From Flagellimonas olearia (GTDB lineage Bacteria; Bacteroidota; Bacteroidia; Flavobacteriales; Flavobacteriaceae), in contig NZ_WELG01000001.1 of assembly GCF_009184425.1 (NCBI RefSeq), positions 661,033 through 725,032 of the forward strand: a stretch of DNA of 64,000 nt. Reading direction: 5' to 3'. A program made the translations under genes and the position numbers. The notes beneath the pieces were generated by a model. The model saw nothing but the letters and a program-made list of their open reading frames with translations, was not told the DNA's origin and did no database searches. Shown here piece by piece: positions 1-8,399 of this stretch. How positions within the stretch are numbered: position 1 is the first letter of the stretch; each line of letters begins with the position of its first letter.

Positions 1-126
1 TCCGTCACCATCGGTATCGGTATCCTCGGTCGGGTCTTTCGGGAAATCGTCATTGATGTCCAAGGTACCATCACCGTCATCATCGTCATCGGTATCATCC
101 GGGATTCCATCACCATCGGTATCTTG
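1..126 (-). repeat. Asp-rich thrombospondin type 3 repeat region
   Basis: Read on the minus strand this stretch encodes repeated DTDGDG/DDxDDD units with IPDD and FPKDP linkers, the standard calcium-binding thrombospondin type 3 pattern. At DNA level it shows as repeated gatgg/atcacc blocks. It continues past the left edge, so the number of repeats is unknown. Confidence 0.85.
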
Positions 127-3100
127 GGCGGCAGTTATGCTTGCACTATACGTAGTGGTGCTCACGGCATCATCCCTATCTTTTACCTTAAAGGAAAATG
201 AAGCATAGTTTGCACCATATCCCCCATTTTCGGTGGTGTATGTTAATAAGGTAATGTCATTGATCATGTCGTTGAGGGAGACCGGGTTTCCATTATATTC
301 CAAAGTTCCATTGGCTGGAAGGGAAATAATCTGAATCCCATTGAAAGCATCACTTGGGTCATCATCCGTAAAAGTGAAATCGCTCACAGCAAAAGTATAG
401 GCAATATCCTGAATCACATCCAAGGTAATATTGCCTCCCTCTGGAAGGTCATTCACATTGTTGATATTGAAGGTAACGGTTACAGTCGAAGAGAAAGAAA
501 CAGCATCTTCAAAATTATAGGTGAAGCTATCTGTGCCAGACTCATCACCATCATGCTCATAGGAGAAAGTACCATCGGCATTAAAAGTAAAGGAAGCTGC
601 ATGCGATGGACCTGAAATCAAATGGTACACCAAGTCATCGCCATCAACTTCCACATCGTTGGTGGAAACATCCTCATTCAATGAGGCGTTTTCATCCAAA
701 TTGAAGCTATCCGCATTTGCCACGGGCAAGTCGTCTTTCGGCAAAATGGAGAGTGTAATTTTGGCCGTTGTTTTCTGACCTTGATCATCCAATTCATAGG
801 TAACGGTATCCGTACCATTTTCGTTGGCATTTGGGGTATAGACCACCTGATTGCTTCCGTTGACCACAGCTGTACCTTTGGTACCTTGTGTGGTAATGGT
901 CACTGTTGGGGTCACACCTGTATCATATACGTCATTGTAGAGTATATCAATAGGGTCTGATGGGGTATCCTCGTCCAAAATGGCCAAGTCGTCATCCGCG
1001 CTTACGACAAGTGTGATATCGTAAGGACCAAAAGATGCCGTACCTTCGTTGCCAGCATTATCTTTTACCTCAGCATGGATGTACCACCCAGAACCCCCAC
1101 TGTTGAAGGAAGTCGTTTTTGACTGGCTGTTGCTCCAAGAAGTCCATGCAGCATTGTCCGTGGCTGGAGGGGTGGCACTTTGCACTTTGGCAAAACGTTG
1201 CACATCAAAACCACTACCGCCATTTTCATCTTGGAACACCAATAGAATGTCTGTGTCGGTATCCAAACTTCCACTTGCAGGGTTTGCCGTAATGGTCGGT
1301 ACGGTATTATCGTCCACAATGGTAAGTGTTCTATAAAACGGCTCCGACCATACTCCTGTATCGGTCTGTGTTCGCATACTGATGATATAATCGGCCGATA
1401 GATTATTGTAGGCCGAGAAATCAGTGATTGGGGTCGAAGCATTATAAATCTCCGAATCTATCGGGTCCCCGTCGCCATCATAGGTGCGCTGGGTAACAAT
1501 CCATTCTTGAGTTGACAATGTTCTACCATAAGGGTCGATGGAATTATCAACAATGGTTATGGTCATATTACCAGAATAAGTATTCAATACATCTGGTTGT
1601 ATTGTAAACTGGGCAATTGGCAAATCTGAAGAACCACCAGATCCAGCTGTTTTTTCAACATAAATACTTGCAGGGCTACTCCAGGTACCTTGGTGATCCT
1701 GAACACGTAGCATCACCAAATATTCACCATCACTGACAGCGTTTTTGTCAAAGGCTCCAGTGTTCCAATCGTTGGTGGAGGCTGCATCTACGGATTTCCA
1801 TTTCCATTCGGATTGGGCAATACCATTGTTGGCACCTCCATCCAAATCATAGGATGTATTATTGATAAAACCGGTATCTGCACTGTAGGTGAAACTTGCT
1901 ACGGGTCTTCTGTGAAAATAAAGTATGGTAGGTGCCGTTGGAAAATCTTCAAAGGTGAAAGTATACTGGCCTACCTTATCGTAGGTTTCAGGCAAATCAT
2001 CAAGATATATACCGGACCATGAGACTCTACCTTCGGAATTATCAAAATAGGTTTCGTCATGGGTGATGCGCCATCGACCATTGGGGTAACTGGCATTGGC
2101 GGTATTGGTCTTCAATTCTGTGGGTGTCACGTCTATTTCCACAGATCGGTCCGTGAAGAAGACTTCCCCATCAGTAATGGTCCCAAACTGATACTTTTCA
2201 TAAATGTATTGGGCCATTTCATCAATCCAAGTGGACCAACTGCCTGAATCCCTGTTAATAAAAGTACCTTGGTTATTGTTTTGGGTGATAAAGCGTTCAA
2301 ACTGCACCTCATTGGTGTTTGTTCCCCATCCAATATAGTGAATGTCCTCGTTGATGGTACGCATTAAAATTTCGGCCAAGTCGGCATCATTGTCAAAATC
2401 AGCCACCTCAAGGTCGTCCAAGTTTACGTTAAATCGCAAGGCGCTGTTTCTCCATTGGGGTTCACGCAATACGTCTTTAAAGGCACGTAATTCCAATTTT
2501 TCAATGTTGATGTCCTTGAAATATGCTCCGGATTGTTCATGCACGTAAAAACCATAGCTGCCTTGGGCATGGGTAGTGTCATCAAAATTAAAGGCTTCCA
2601 CCCAATCGGTTCCGGCAGTGCCACCACCACCTCTTCGGGAGACTTTGATATTATTGCCATTTAAGTCAATTTTAAAGTCTATGGTCTGTCCATTGAAATA
2701 TGCATCAAACATGTCCGCTCTAGTTCCGTTCCATCCATAAGTAGCGGAGCCGGAATTTCCACTATTGGTATTCAATGCCAATACGGTTATTGAGCCATTT
2801 TCTACTTTAATGATTGCTTCTGCGGGGTCACCATCGGTTCCATAACCGCTAATATTACCACAAGCTGAGTGGTTATCTATAATGTAGGCATAGAAGTTCT
2901 GGTTGTCCACTTTTCTAAAGATGAAACCTACTTCACCATGCGCATAAGGAGCTTCACTGAGTCCCCAAGTTGCTGAAATGGAACCGTCAGCGATATCCCC
3001 AGTGGGATCGTACATGGCAAACCCCCATCCGTAGGAAGTATACCTGCCCACAAAATCTGCAATGACCCGGTTGGTTCCAGAGTCAAAGGAGAAATAATCC

Positions 3101-3435
3101 CCAGTGTATGAGCCGTGTACGGGTGGTTCGGTTCCGTTGAAGTTCATTTTGTTCCAGCTGTTGAAAATGTCGCTGGCATCTGCTTGGTCCGAGGATATGG
3201 AGCTTCGTTGAAAAGCCTCTACCCTTAGTTTTCCCAAGGGAATTCCTTTTAAGTGCATGGCTTGTTCCAGATCATCCTCAAAAGTGGATAGATCTAGATT
3301 AGCCGACCCTACGGTCACCATTACGTCTACATTGGGTCCTTGTTCTACCTTCATATCCACCGTTTGGGCCTTTACGGTCCCTGCCAGTAGAAATAGTACG
3401 AAAAGCGATAAAAAGCTTGTAAAAGTCTGTTTCAT
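1..3435 (-). CDS. giant secreted cadherin-like adhesin, 3' end outside window
   Basis: The reading frame is open from an ATG at 3435 to the left edge (1145 codons seen; the C-terminus is missing). Residues 1-23 form a signal peptide ending in VKA-Q. Next comes a concanavalin/lectin-like stretch (about 90-330) with FIFRKVDNQNFYAYI and VHEQSGAYFKDI motifs, then Ig/PKD-like segments, then tandem cadherin/VCBS-type repeats (about 830-1010) with DSFNLDEN and GTDSFTYNFED signatures, and finally Asp-rich thrombospondin type 3 calcium-binding repeats at the edge. The family is known for cell-surface adhesion or matrix binding. A T9SS sorting domain may lie beyond the window, which is inference. It sits 11 bp downstream of the 3447-3995 gene, so the two are probably co-transcribed. 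The ligand cannot be told from the sequence. Confidence 0.9.
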   Translation of the reverse strand, partial: MKQTFTSFLSLFVLFLLAGTVKAQTVDMKVEQGPNVDVMVTVGSANLDLSTFEDDLEQAMHLKGIPLGKLRVEAFQRSSISSDQADASDIFNSWNKMNFNGTEPPVHGSYTGDYFSFDSGTNRVIADFVGRYTSYGWGFAMYDPTGDIADGSISATWGLSEAPYAHGEVGFIFRKVDNQNFYAYIIDNHSACGNISGYGTDGDPAEAIIKVENGSITVLALNTNSGNSGSATYGWNGTRADMFDAYFNGQTIDFKIDLNGNNIKVSRRGGGGTAGTDWVEAFNFDDTTHAQGSYGFYVHEQSGAYFKDINIEKLELRAFKDVLREPQWRNSALRFNVNLDDLEVADFDNDADLAEILMRTINEDIHYIGWGTNTNEVQFERFITQNNNQGTFINRDSGSWSTWIDEMAQYIYEKYQFGTITDGEVFFTDRSVEIDVTPTELKTNTANASYPNGRWRITHDETYFDNSEGRVSWSGIYLDDLPETYDKVGQYTFTFEDFPTAPTILYFHRRPVASFTYSADTGFINNTSYDLDGGANNGIAQSEWKWKSVDAASTNDWNTGAFDKNAVSDGEYLVMLRVQDHQGTWSSPASIYVEKTAGSGGSSDLPIAQFTIQPDVLNTYSGNMTITIVDNSIDPYGRTLSTQEWIVTQRTYDGDGDPIDSEIYNASTPITDFSAYNNLSADYIISMRTQTDTGVWSEPFYRTLTIVDDNTVPTITANPASGSLDTDTDILLVFQDENGGSGFDVQRFAKVQSATPPATDNAAWTSWSNSQSKTTSFNSGGSGWYIHAEVKDNAGNEGTASFGPYDITLVVSADDDLAILDEDTPSDPIDILYNDVYDTGVTPTVTITTQGTKGTAVVNGSNQVVYTPNANENGTDTVTYELDDQGQKTTAKITLSILPKDDLPVANADSFNLDENASLNEDVSTNDVEVDGDDLVYHLISGPSHAASFTFNADGTFSYEHDGDESGTDSFTYNFEDAVSFSSTVTVTFNINNVNDLPEGGNITLDVIQDIAYTFAVSDFTFTDDDPSDAFNGIQIISLPANGTLEYNGNPVSLNDMINDITLLTYTTENGGYGANYASFSFKVKDRDDAVSTTTYSASITAAQDTDGDGIPDDTDDDDDGDGTLDINDDFPKDPTEDTDTDGDG

Positions 3436-3446
3436 GGTCGGTTGAT

Positions 3447-3995
3447 CTATTGAAATATTGAATTTTGTGTGGGTTGGTTCATAGTGGTATGGTCAAACGT
3501 AAGGTTGCTCCCGAAAACTGAGCTGCAGTTGGTGGGTACGGCAATGTTGAAGTACGATTTATCACTGATTTTCTTGAGTAGGGCCAAACCTTCCGTATTG
3601 GACCCCAGGTTGCAGTCATAGATAATGAGCTGAATGTGGTCGCCTTGGTAGAGTCCTTCCAGCATGGACAGCTCAAATTCTTGATCTACACCATCGGAAT
3701 CGTAGGTGGTGTTTCCCAGTTCAAAAGTATTATAGCTTGCATTGGCAAACAGGTGGATCGCCAGTGTGGAACGATGATTTTCCAGGTACTCCCTAATGGA
3801 TTTCCAGGGATTCCCATTTCCATCAATTTCCAATACCTCAGCATTGCTGGGCAAATTGTCCATGACCTGTTGTTTCTGTGAATACTTGGCATCCAGGACT
3901 ACAACACTGTTGGATTGTGCCATGGTTGCAGTCACTGCAAAAAGGAATAGGCAAAAAAAGGATTGCATAAATTTCATGTAGATTGAATCTTTCAT
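3447..3995 (-). CDS. small secreted DUF4347-like protein
   Basis: A 182-residue protein with an N-terminal signal peptide (FCLFLFAVTATMAQ). Residues 30-165 follow the pattern of DUF4347: an early LDAKYS strand, a central strand with AIHLFANAS where the family usually has a His-rich 'SHG' segment, an LELG-like FELGNTTYD element, then IQLIIYDCNLGSNTEGLALLKKIS, close to the family's 'ILLYGCNVA..EG' motif. DUF4347 normally sits at the N-terminus of giant adhesins. Here it is a separate protein directly upstream of one, in the same operon. An internal ATG at 3977 is an alternative start that would still leave a complete signal peptide. Function unknown; assignment from motif order only. Confidence 0.7.
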   Translation of the reverse strand: MKDSIYMKFMQSFFCLFLFAVTATMAQSNSVVVLDAKYSQKQQVMDNLPSNAEVLEIDGNGNPWKSIREYLENHRSTLAIHLFANASYNTFELGNTTYDSDGVDQEFELSMLEGLYQGDHIQLIIYDCNLGSNTEGLALLKKISDKSYFNIAVPTNCSSVFGSNLTFDHTTMNQPTQNSIFQ

Positions 3996-4461
3996 TGATT
4001 TTTGGTTTAAGGTTGTGTCAATTGTTTTTTTTGGTCTTTATTTCGGTTGAGTTAAGGCATAGGAAGGTCATGCCTGCAAAATCGAGGCAATTCACTTAGT
4101 GGTTCCAAAATCTATGGTACCGTCCTTAAATCAGGAAAATGTATGGGGTGGGTTCTAGTAAATCTCTTCCATAAAAGGGAACTATTTTTAGTTGGTTTTT
4201 AGGTTGTCGTGTTTGTTGTTTTCTTACAATCACAACATTGAGAATTGTACAATTTTTCTTATTCTTCACCTAAGAAACGGAGGTGGTATAGTCTTATTTT
4301 ATGAAATCGTTCGGGGAATTGACAAATATCAATTTAGAATCATTTTCTTACACTAAATGAAGCGGAATAACCCCTAAACCCCCTGTTTCAGTAGAATGGG
4401 CAAAGGGTAATTCTTACAAAAGATAGGTTTGGCGGAGGGTTTATAGCCTTGATACGGCCTT
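3996..4461. other. 466-bp intergenic region with an FNR-type box and a palindrome
   Basis: No convincing ORF on either strand. It lies between the 3' end of the Crp/Fnr gene and the start of the DUF4347/adhesin operon, so it must carry that operon's promoter. I found no exact TAnnTTTG -7 box for it. It contains a TTGA-N6-TCAA inverted repeat (4317-4334) and a 12-bp perfect palindrome AATTGTACAATT (4243-4254). Confidence 0.7.
4317..4334. promoter_or_regulatory. FNR-type operator, AATTGA-N6-TCAATT
   Basis: The sequence AATTGACAAATATCAATT has perfect 6-bp inverted arms around 6 bp and matches the TTGA-N6-TCAA layout recognised by FNR-type members of the Crp/Fnr family. It is upstream of the DUF4347/adhesin operon and 127 bp beyond the stop of the adjacent Crp/Fnr gene, whose recognition helix has the ExxSR motif expected for TTGA half-sites. 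Binding is inferred. Confidence 0.5.
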
Positions 4462-5058
4462 CTATAGGATTTCCTTCATGATGCGGGAAAGGGTTTCCGG
4501 TCTCATGGCCAAAAAAGAAGCCAGATGTTTTCTGGGGATTCTTCCTACAATATCGGGTCTAATGTTTTCCATAAAATAGAGAACCCGCTTTTTTGCATTG
4601 GGAATTCGAGCTAAATACACCCTATGCTCCGCCAAAATATAGTATTGTTCGAGCATGATGCGATTGATTTGGCGTATTTCCGGAAAATGATTGAGGCAAT
4701 ACTTATAATCTTCATAGTCCAGATAGTCGCAATGGGTTTCCTCAAGACTTTGGATAAACTCCCTGCTCTTCTCATTTCTAAAGAAACCTGTTATAGAGGT
4801 AAAGATTTCATTTTCAGAGTCAATCCATGTGGTAATCTCTGTGGAATCAATTAAAAAATACCCCCGGACCATACCTTTTTTTATAAGGTAGAGTCTATTG
4901 CAGACTTCCCCGGCCCTGCTAATGATTTCATTTTTTCTGAAAAAGCAGCTTTTAATCTTGTTGGCCAGATAGGACTTAAGCTCTGAACTGAGTGGATAAA
5001 TGGAATTAAGGTACAGGATAATGAAGAGATTCTTCTCTAAATTCTGGTTGGCATGCAT
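4462..5058 (-). CDS. Crp/Fnr family transcriptional regulator
   Basis: A 198-residue protein. Residues about 25-120 form a cyclic-nucleotide-binding-type beta roll (KNEIISRAGEVCNRLYLIKKGMVRGYF), then the long dimerisation helix, then a short C-terminal HTH. The recognition helix reads RPETLSRIMKEIL. Its E-x-x-S-R is the FNR pattern that contacts TTGA half-sites, not the RE..R pattern of Crp. The N-terminal cysteine cluster of true FNR is absent, so oxygen sensing through an Fe-S cluster is unlikely. Length and abrupt end are normal for Bacteroidetes members. TTGA-N6-TCAA boxes lie on both sides (4317-4334 and 5207-5222), so it probably controls itself and one or both neighbouring operons. The effector is unknown. 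Confidence 0.9.
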   Translation of the reverse strand: MHANQNLEKNLFIILYLNSIYPLSSELKSYLANKIKSCFFRKNEIISRAGEVCNRLYLIKKGMVRGYFLIDSTEITTWIDSENEIFTSITGFFRNEKSREFIQSLEETHCDYLDYEDYKYCLNHFPEIRQINRIMLEQYYILAEHRVYLARIPNAKKRVLYFMENIRPDIVGRIPRKHLASFLAMRPETLSRIMKEIL

Positions 5059-5206
5059 TTGGAATGCTGGTTTTGGTATAAAGTATTGAACAATGCTTCA
5101 AAAACACCAAAATGGGGCGGGACAGGTATTTTTGGACCCGAAAGATACGGCTTGATACGTATATGAAGTAATGTTTTTGTTAAAAATAAACATTTGCACC
5201 ACAGAT

Positions 5207-5222
5207 ATTGATATTTATCAAT
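5207..5222. promoter_or_regulatory. FNR-type operator, TTGAT-N4-ATCAA
   Basis: ATTGATATTTATCAAT is a perfect inverted repeat (7-bp arms, 2-bp centre) and matches the classical FNR/ANR consensus TTGAT-N4-ATCAA at every defined base. It lies about 150 bp upstream of the Crp/Fnr start and about 166 bp upstream of agaS. Known: this site class is read by ExxSR recognition helices. Inferred: autoregulation and/or control of the amino-sugar operon. Confidence 0.6.
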
Positions 5223-5288
5223 TTTCGTCTTTGGTTTAATAGGCCTTGATATAAATACAAATACTTTGAAAATAAATTTATTTTAAAT

Positions 5289-5304
5289 AAAAAGGAAACG
5301 AAAG
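5289..5304. promoter_or_regulatory. possible AgaR/DeoR-type operator
   Basis: On the minus strand the site reads CTTTCGTTTCCTTTTT, three TTTY units at 5-bp period. From memory, the enterobacterial AgaR consensus contains TTTCRTTTYRTTTY, and this site differs at one base. A further GTTTCAC unit lies at 5314-5320. The site is 84 bp upstream of agaS, and a DeoR-family regulator closes the same cluster at 11778. The site is AT-rich, so chance similarity is possible. Confidence 0.35.
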
Positions 5305-5387
5305 CTTTTTTTTGTGAAACATTTTAGTTTATTTTGTTGATAGGTCAGCTACATAGAGTTGGCCATACCTAACCAATAAAGTAGAAT

Positions 5388-6530
5388 ATGACCATGGAAA
5401 TGGTAGAAAATAATAAAACCTATACAGAAATAGAGATTTTCCAGCAACCTGAAGTTTGGAAAAAAGTCTTCGAGGAAATTCAGGGACAACGGGATGGGAT
5501 CGGCAAGTTTCTCTCCTCTCATTTGTCGAATGGCAACACAACCATATTGTTGACGGGAGCCGGTTCATCTGCCTTTGTTGGGGAATCGGTGGAACTTGTC
5601 ATTGCCGAGGCTACTGGGCTCAATACTAGGGCCATTGCCACCACAGACTTGGTTACGCATCCTGAAGCAGTGAACCCTTTATCCGACACTCCTGTTATTT
5701 TGATATCCTTTGCACGATCCGGTAACAGCCCCGAAAGCGTGGAAACGGTAAAGTTGTTGGAGTCCAGATTGGGAAAACTAAAACATCTGGTAATTACCTG
5801 TAACCCGGACGGAGCCCTCGCCAAAATGGCGGAGCGGGATTCCTCCACACATTATTGTATTGTATTGCCAGAGGAGACCAATGATAAGTCCTTGGCCATG
5901 ACCAGTAGTTTTTCATCCATGCTGCTTTCCAGTTTATTGGTGTTCAACTTGGACAAGTTGGATGAGGCACAGGCTTGGGTAGAGCATGTTGGAAAGGAAA
6001 CTTCCAAGATTTTTGATAACGCAGAACTTTTGAAGGACTTGGCTCGCTTGGACTTTGATCGGGCCATCTTTTTGGGGTCAGGTCCACTTTTGGGCATCGC
6101 CAATGAATGCCATCTGAAGTTACAGGAACTCACAGATGGTCAGGTAATTTGTAAACACGATTCCTGTTTGGGTTTCAGACATGGCCCTAGGGCCGTGGTC
6201 AAGGAAAATACCTTGTTGGTCTTCTTCCTGTCTCCTGATGCCCATGTGGCCAAATATGAGAATGATCTTGTTTCCAGCATTGTTCAAGGGGGTGGTTATC
6301 TTGATATGGTCTTGGTGGGACAAGAAAACGAATCCATGGAATCAAACTATATGGTTCCAGTAAACAAGCACCCCAATGATGTTGCAGGTGTTTTTATCTT
6401 GCCCTATGTGGTCATAGGTCAGCTTTTGGGACTCTATAAATCGCAGGAGTTGGGACTGAATCCTGATAATCCTTCAGTTAACGGAGCCATTAGCAGAGTG
6501 GTGCAAGGAGTAACCATATACGAGAAGTGA
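5388..6530 (+). CDS. agaS: AgaS-type SIS-domain ketose/aldose isomerase (galactosamine-6-phosphate deaminase type)
   Basis: 380 residues with two SIS (sugar isomerase) domains. The first has LLTGAGSSAFVGES (about 55) and SFARSGNSPESVE (about 107), the second FLGSGPLLGIANECHLKLQEL (about 228) and GFRHGPRA (about 268). Architecture and length fit AgaS, which converts galactosamine-6-phosphate to tagatose-6-phosphate with release of ammonia. It is cytoplasmic and first in a six-gene operon with a hexose-phosphate kinase and a bisphosphate aldolase, the expected next two steps. ATG codons at 5394 and 5400 are alternative starts in the same frame. The possible operators upstream suggest control by the DeoR protein at 11778 and/or the Crp/Fnr protein. 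Confidence 0.85.
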   Translation: MTMEMVENNKTYTEIEIFQQPEVWKKVFEEIQGQRDGIGKFLSSHLSNGNTTILLTGAGSSAFVGESVELVIAEATGLNTRAIATTDLVTHPEAVNPLSDTPVILISFARSGNSPESVETVKLLESRLGKLKHLVITCNPDGALAKMAERDSSTHYCIVLPEETNDKSLAMTSSFSSMLLSSLLVFNLDKLDEAQAWVEHVGKETSKIFDNAELLKDLARLDFDRAIFLGSGPLLGIANECHLKLQELTDGQVICKHDSCLGFRHGPRAVVKENTLLVFFLSPDAHVAKYENDLVSSIVQGGGYLDMVLVGQENESMESNYMVPVNKHPNDVAGVFILPYVVIGQLLGLYKSQELGLNPDNPSVNGAISRVVQGVTIYEK

Positions 6531-6531
6531 C

Positions 6532-7455
6532 ATGATTCTTTGTATCTGTCCAAATCCGTCCATTGACAGTTATGCCTATTTTAATGCGTTTGAAATAGGT
6601 TCGGTCAACCGTATGGAAAAAATAAAACCCTATCCGGGAGGAAAAGCGACCCATGTTGCCTTGGCTTTGGCCGAAATGGGAAAGCAAGTGACCCTCTTTG
6701 GGTTTTGGGGTGGGACCACAGGGCAATGGATTAAGAAAGAATGTGAAAAAAGAGGAATACAGGTTGAAGGGGTAGAGCTGTCTGAAAACAACAGGCAATG
6801 TTATACCTTCCGTTCGGAAGATGCTTCTGTGGCCAACACCGAAATTTTGGAACCTGGGCCAACCATAAGTCCAGAAGATTGGGAAGCCTTTACCCTAAAG
6901 TTGCAGGAATTTGTGGAGCGATCGGAAATGGTGAACCTGTCGGGCTCTTGGCCCAAAGGCGTACCGGAAAATGCAAGTCAGGTTGTGGCCCAAAGCTGTA
7001 AGGGTTTGAACAAGAGATTGATGTTGGACGGAACTGGAATCCAATTAAAGAATGCCCTTCAGTCCGGGTTTTATGGACTGCATATCAATGAACATGAGGC
7101 CAAAGACCTTTTTGGAACCGAGGACGCTGAAAAAGTACAGGGAGCTTTAAAGGATAACGTGCAACTTCTGGCGCTGACCAAGGGTAAAAAAGGACTTTAC
7201 CTAGCGGATGGAGCTGAAGTGGTACATGCCCTAAAACCTTTGGAGAAAGTAATCAGTACCGTGGGTAGTGGGGATTGCCTTACCGCAGGTATATTGTATG
7301 CCCTTTCGGAAAATAGGTCCTTGGAGGAAGTGGCCCGCTATGGAGCGGCCTTTGGGGCGGCCAATTGTGTCAATGACGATTTGGGCATGCTAAAACATAA
7401 AGATGTAATGGACTTTTTACCATCGACCGAAACCAAACTTTTGTGCCATGGCTAA
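6532..7455 (+). CDS. PfkB-family hexose-phosphate kinase, probable tagatose-6-phosphate kinase
   Basis: 307 residues of the 1-phosphofructokinase/tagatose-6-phosphate kinase branch of the PfkB family. It starts with CPNPSIDSYAYF, has the sugar-binding glycine pair in YPGGKATHVALALA (about 35-48), and ends with the catalytic TVGSGDCLTAG motif (about 242-252; Asp is the base). Known role of the family: phosphorylation of tagatose-6-phosphate, fructose-6-phosphate or fructose-1-phosphate. The 1-bp gap after agaS and the aldolase downstream favour tagatose-6-phosphate to tagatose-1,6-bisphosphate. The last 8 bp overlap the next gene, suggesting translational coupling. Confidence 0.8.
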   Translation: MILCICPNPSIDSYAYFNAFEIGSVNRMEKIKPYPGGKATHVALALAEMGKQVTLFGFWGGTTGQWIKKECEKRGIQVEGVELSENNRQCYTFRSEDASVANTEILEPGPTISPEDWEAFTLKLQEFVERSEMVNLSGSWPKGVPENASQVVAQSCKGLNKRLMLDGTGIQLKNALQSGFYGLHINEHEAKDLFGTEDAEKVQGALKDNVQLLALTKGKKGLYLADGAEVVHALKPLEKVISTVGSGDCLTAGILYALSENRSLEEVARYGAAFGAANCVNDDLGMLKHKDVMDFLPSTETKLLCHG

Positions 7456-8398
7456 AAACGATCTACTGGTAGTTGGGGAACTTAATGTGGACCTTATCCT
7501 TAATGGAATTCAAGGGTTTCCCCAAATAGGAAAGGAAATTGTGGCCAACGACCTAACGCTCACTTTGGGAAGCTCTTCGGCCATTATGGCCGCCAATGCG
7601 GCGGCATTGGGTCTTTCTACCGGTTTCGCCGGAATGGTGGGCAATGATCAATTTGGGGATTATGTCCTGGAAACCTTGGAAGAGCGTAACGTAAGTACGG
7701 CTTTCGTGAGAAGGTCGGACAGCTATCAAACAGGGGTGACCGTAGTGATGAATTATGATGAGGACAGGGCGAATGTTACCTATTGTGGGGCTATGGAGGC
7801 CATGACCTCTTTGGATATCCCATGGTTTGAAATGTCTAACTATAGACACTTTCATTTATCCAATTTCTTTTTGCAGAAAGGACTCCATCAAGAGATTACG
7901 GCCATATTTAAAAAAGTAAAGAGCCTGGGGCTTACTACATCACTGGATTTACAATGGGATCCTGCTGATGTATGGAATTTTGACTACAAAGAATGTCTGC
8001 CCTATGTTGATGTATTTATGCCCAATGAAGCGGAAATTTTACGACTCACCCAAGAAGATAGTGTAGAAAGTGCGTTGAAACAGGTGGAACCCTTTGCCAA
8101 TACCATAGCCCTCAAAATGGGCAGTAAAGGCAGCTTGGGAATCAAGAATGGGAATCGGATCCAAGCATCGGCCTTCAAGGCTGATGTTTATGTGGACTCC
8201 ATCGGTGCAGGGGATTCGTTCAATTCTGGATTTATTGCAAAATACCTGCAAGGGGCAGAACTTGGGGATTGCCTTTTGAATGGTAATTTGATGGGGGCCA
8301 TCAACACCACAATGGCAGGAGGAACAGAGGCTTTCAAGGATAAAAAAGCCCTACAAACGAAAATAGAACAATTACAACATAGCAAAACAACATCCTAG
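7448..8398 (+). CDS. PfkB/ribokinase-family sugar kinase of unassigned substrate
   Basis: 316 residues with ribokinase-like layout: LLVVGELNVDLILNG at the start, a glycine/serine-rich lid region LTLGSSSAIMAANAAALG (about 38-55), AGMVGNDQFGDY, and the anion-hole/catalytic motif DSIGAGDSFNSGF (about 250-262). It differs from the preceding kinase in lid and N-terminus, so it is not a recent duplicate. Since Flavobacteriia generally lack sugar PTS transport, an amino-sugar route needs a separate kinase to form the 6-phosphate. This gene is the candidate, by inference. Its substrate could also be another ketose or a nucleoside. It overlaps the upstream kinase by 8 bp. Confidence 0.8.
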   Translation: MAKNDLLVVGELNVDLILNGIQGFPQIGKEIVANDLTLTLGSSSAIMAANAAALGLSTGFAGMVGNDQFGDYVLETLEERNVSTAFVRRSDSYQTGVTVVMNYDEDRANVTYCGAMEAMTSLDIPWFEMSNYRHFHLSNFFLQKGLHQEITAIFKKVKSLGLTTSLDLQWDPADVWNFDYKECLPYVDVFMPNEAEILRLTQEDSVESALKQVEPFANTIALKMGSKGSLGIKNGNRIQASAFKADVYVDSIGAGDSFNSGFIAKYLQGAELGDCLLNGNLMGAINTTMAGGTEAFKDKKALQTKIEQLQHSKTTS

Positions 8399-8399
8399 T

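Larger units (their letters stand above)
5059..5387. other. 329-bp divergent control region
   Basis: AT-rich region between the divergent Crp/Fnr gene and the amino-sugar operon. It contains an FNR-type box (5207-5222), a TTTC-repeat element resembling AgaR operators (5289-5304), and no coding sequence. I could not find a -33/-7 pair with good spacing, so promoter positions are not assigned. Confidence 0.7.

Noticed and set aside
1-130. Short repeated DNA blocks that could look like a CRISPR array
   Set aside because: They are in-frame Asp/Gly codons of a thrombospondin type 3 region, with no regular spacers.
1065-1442. Open frame on the minus strand
   Set aside because: It is in another frame of the adhesin gene and has no features of a real protein.
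5312-5336. TTG and TATTTTG as the agaS promoter
   Set aside because: The -7 box lacks one base and the spacer is 15 bp; too poor to annotate.
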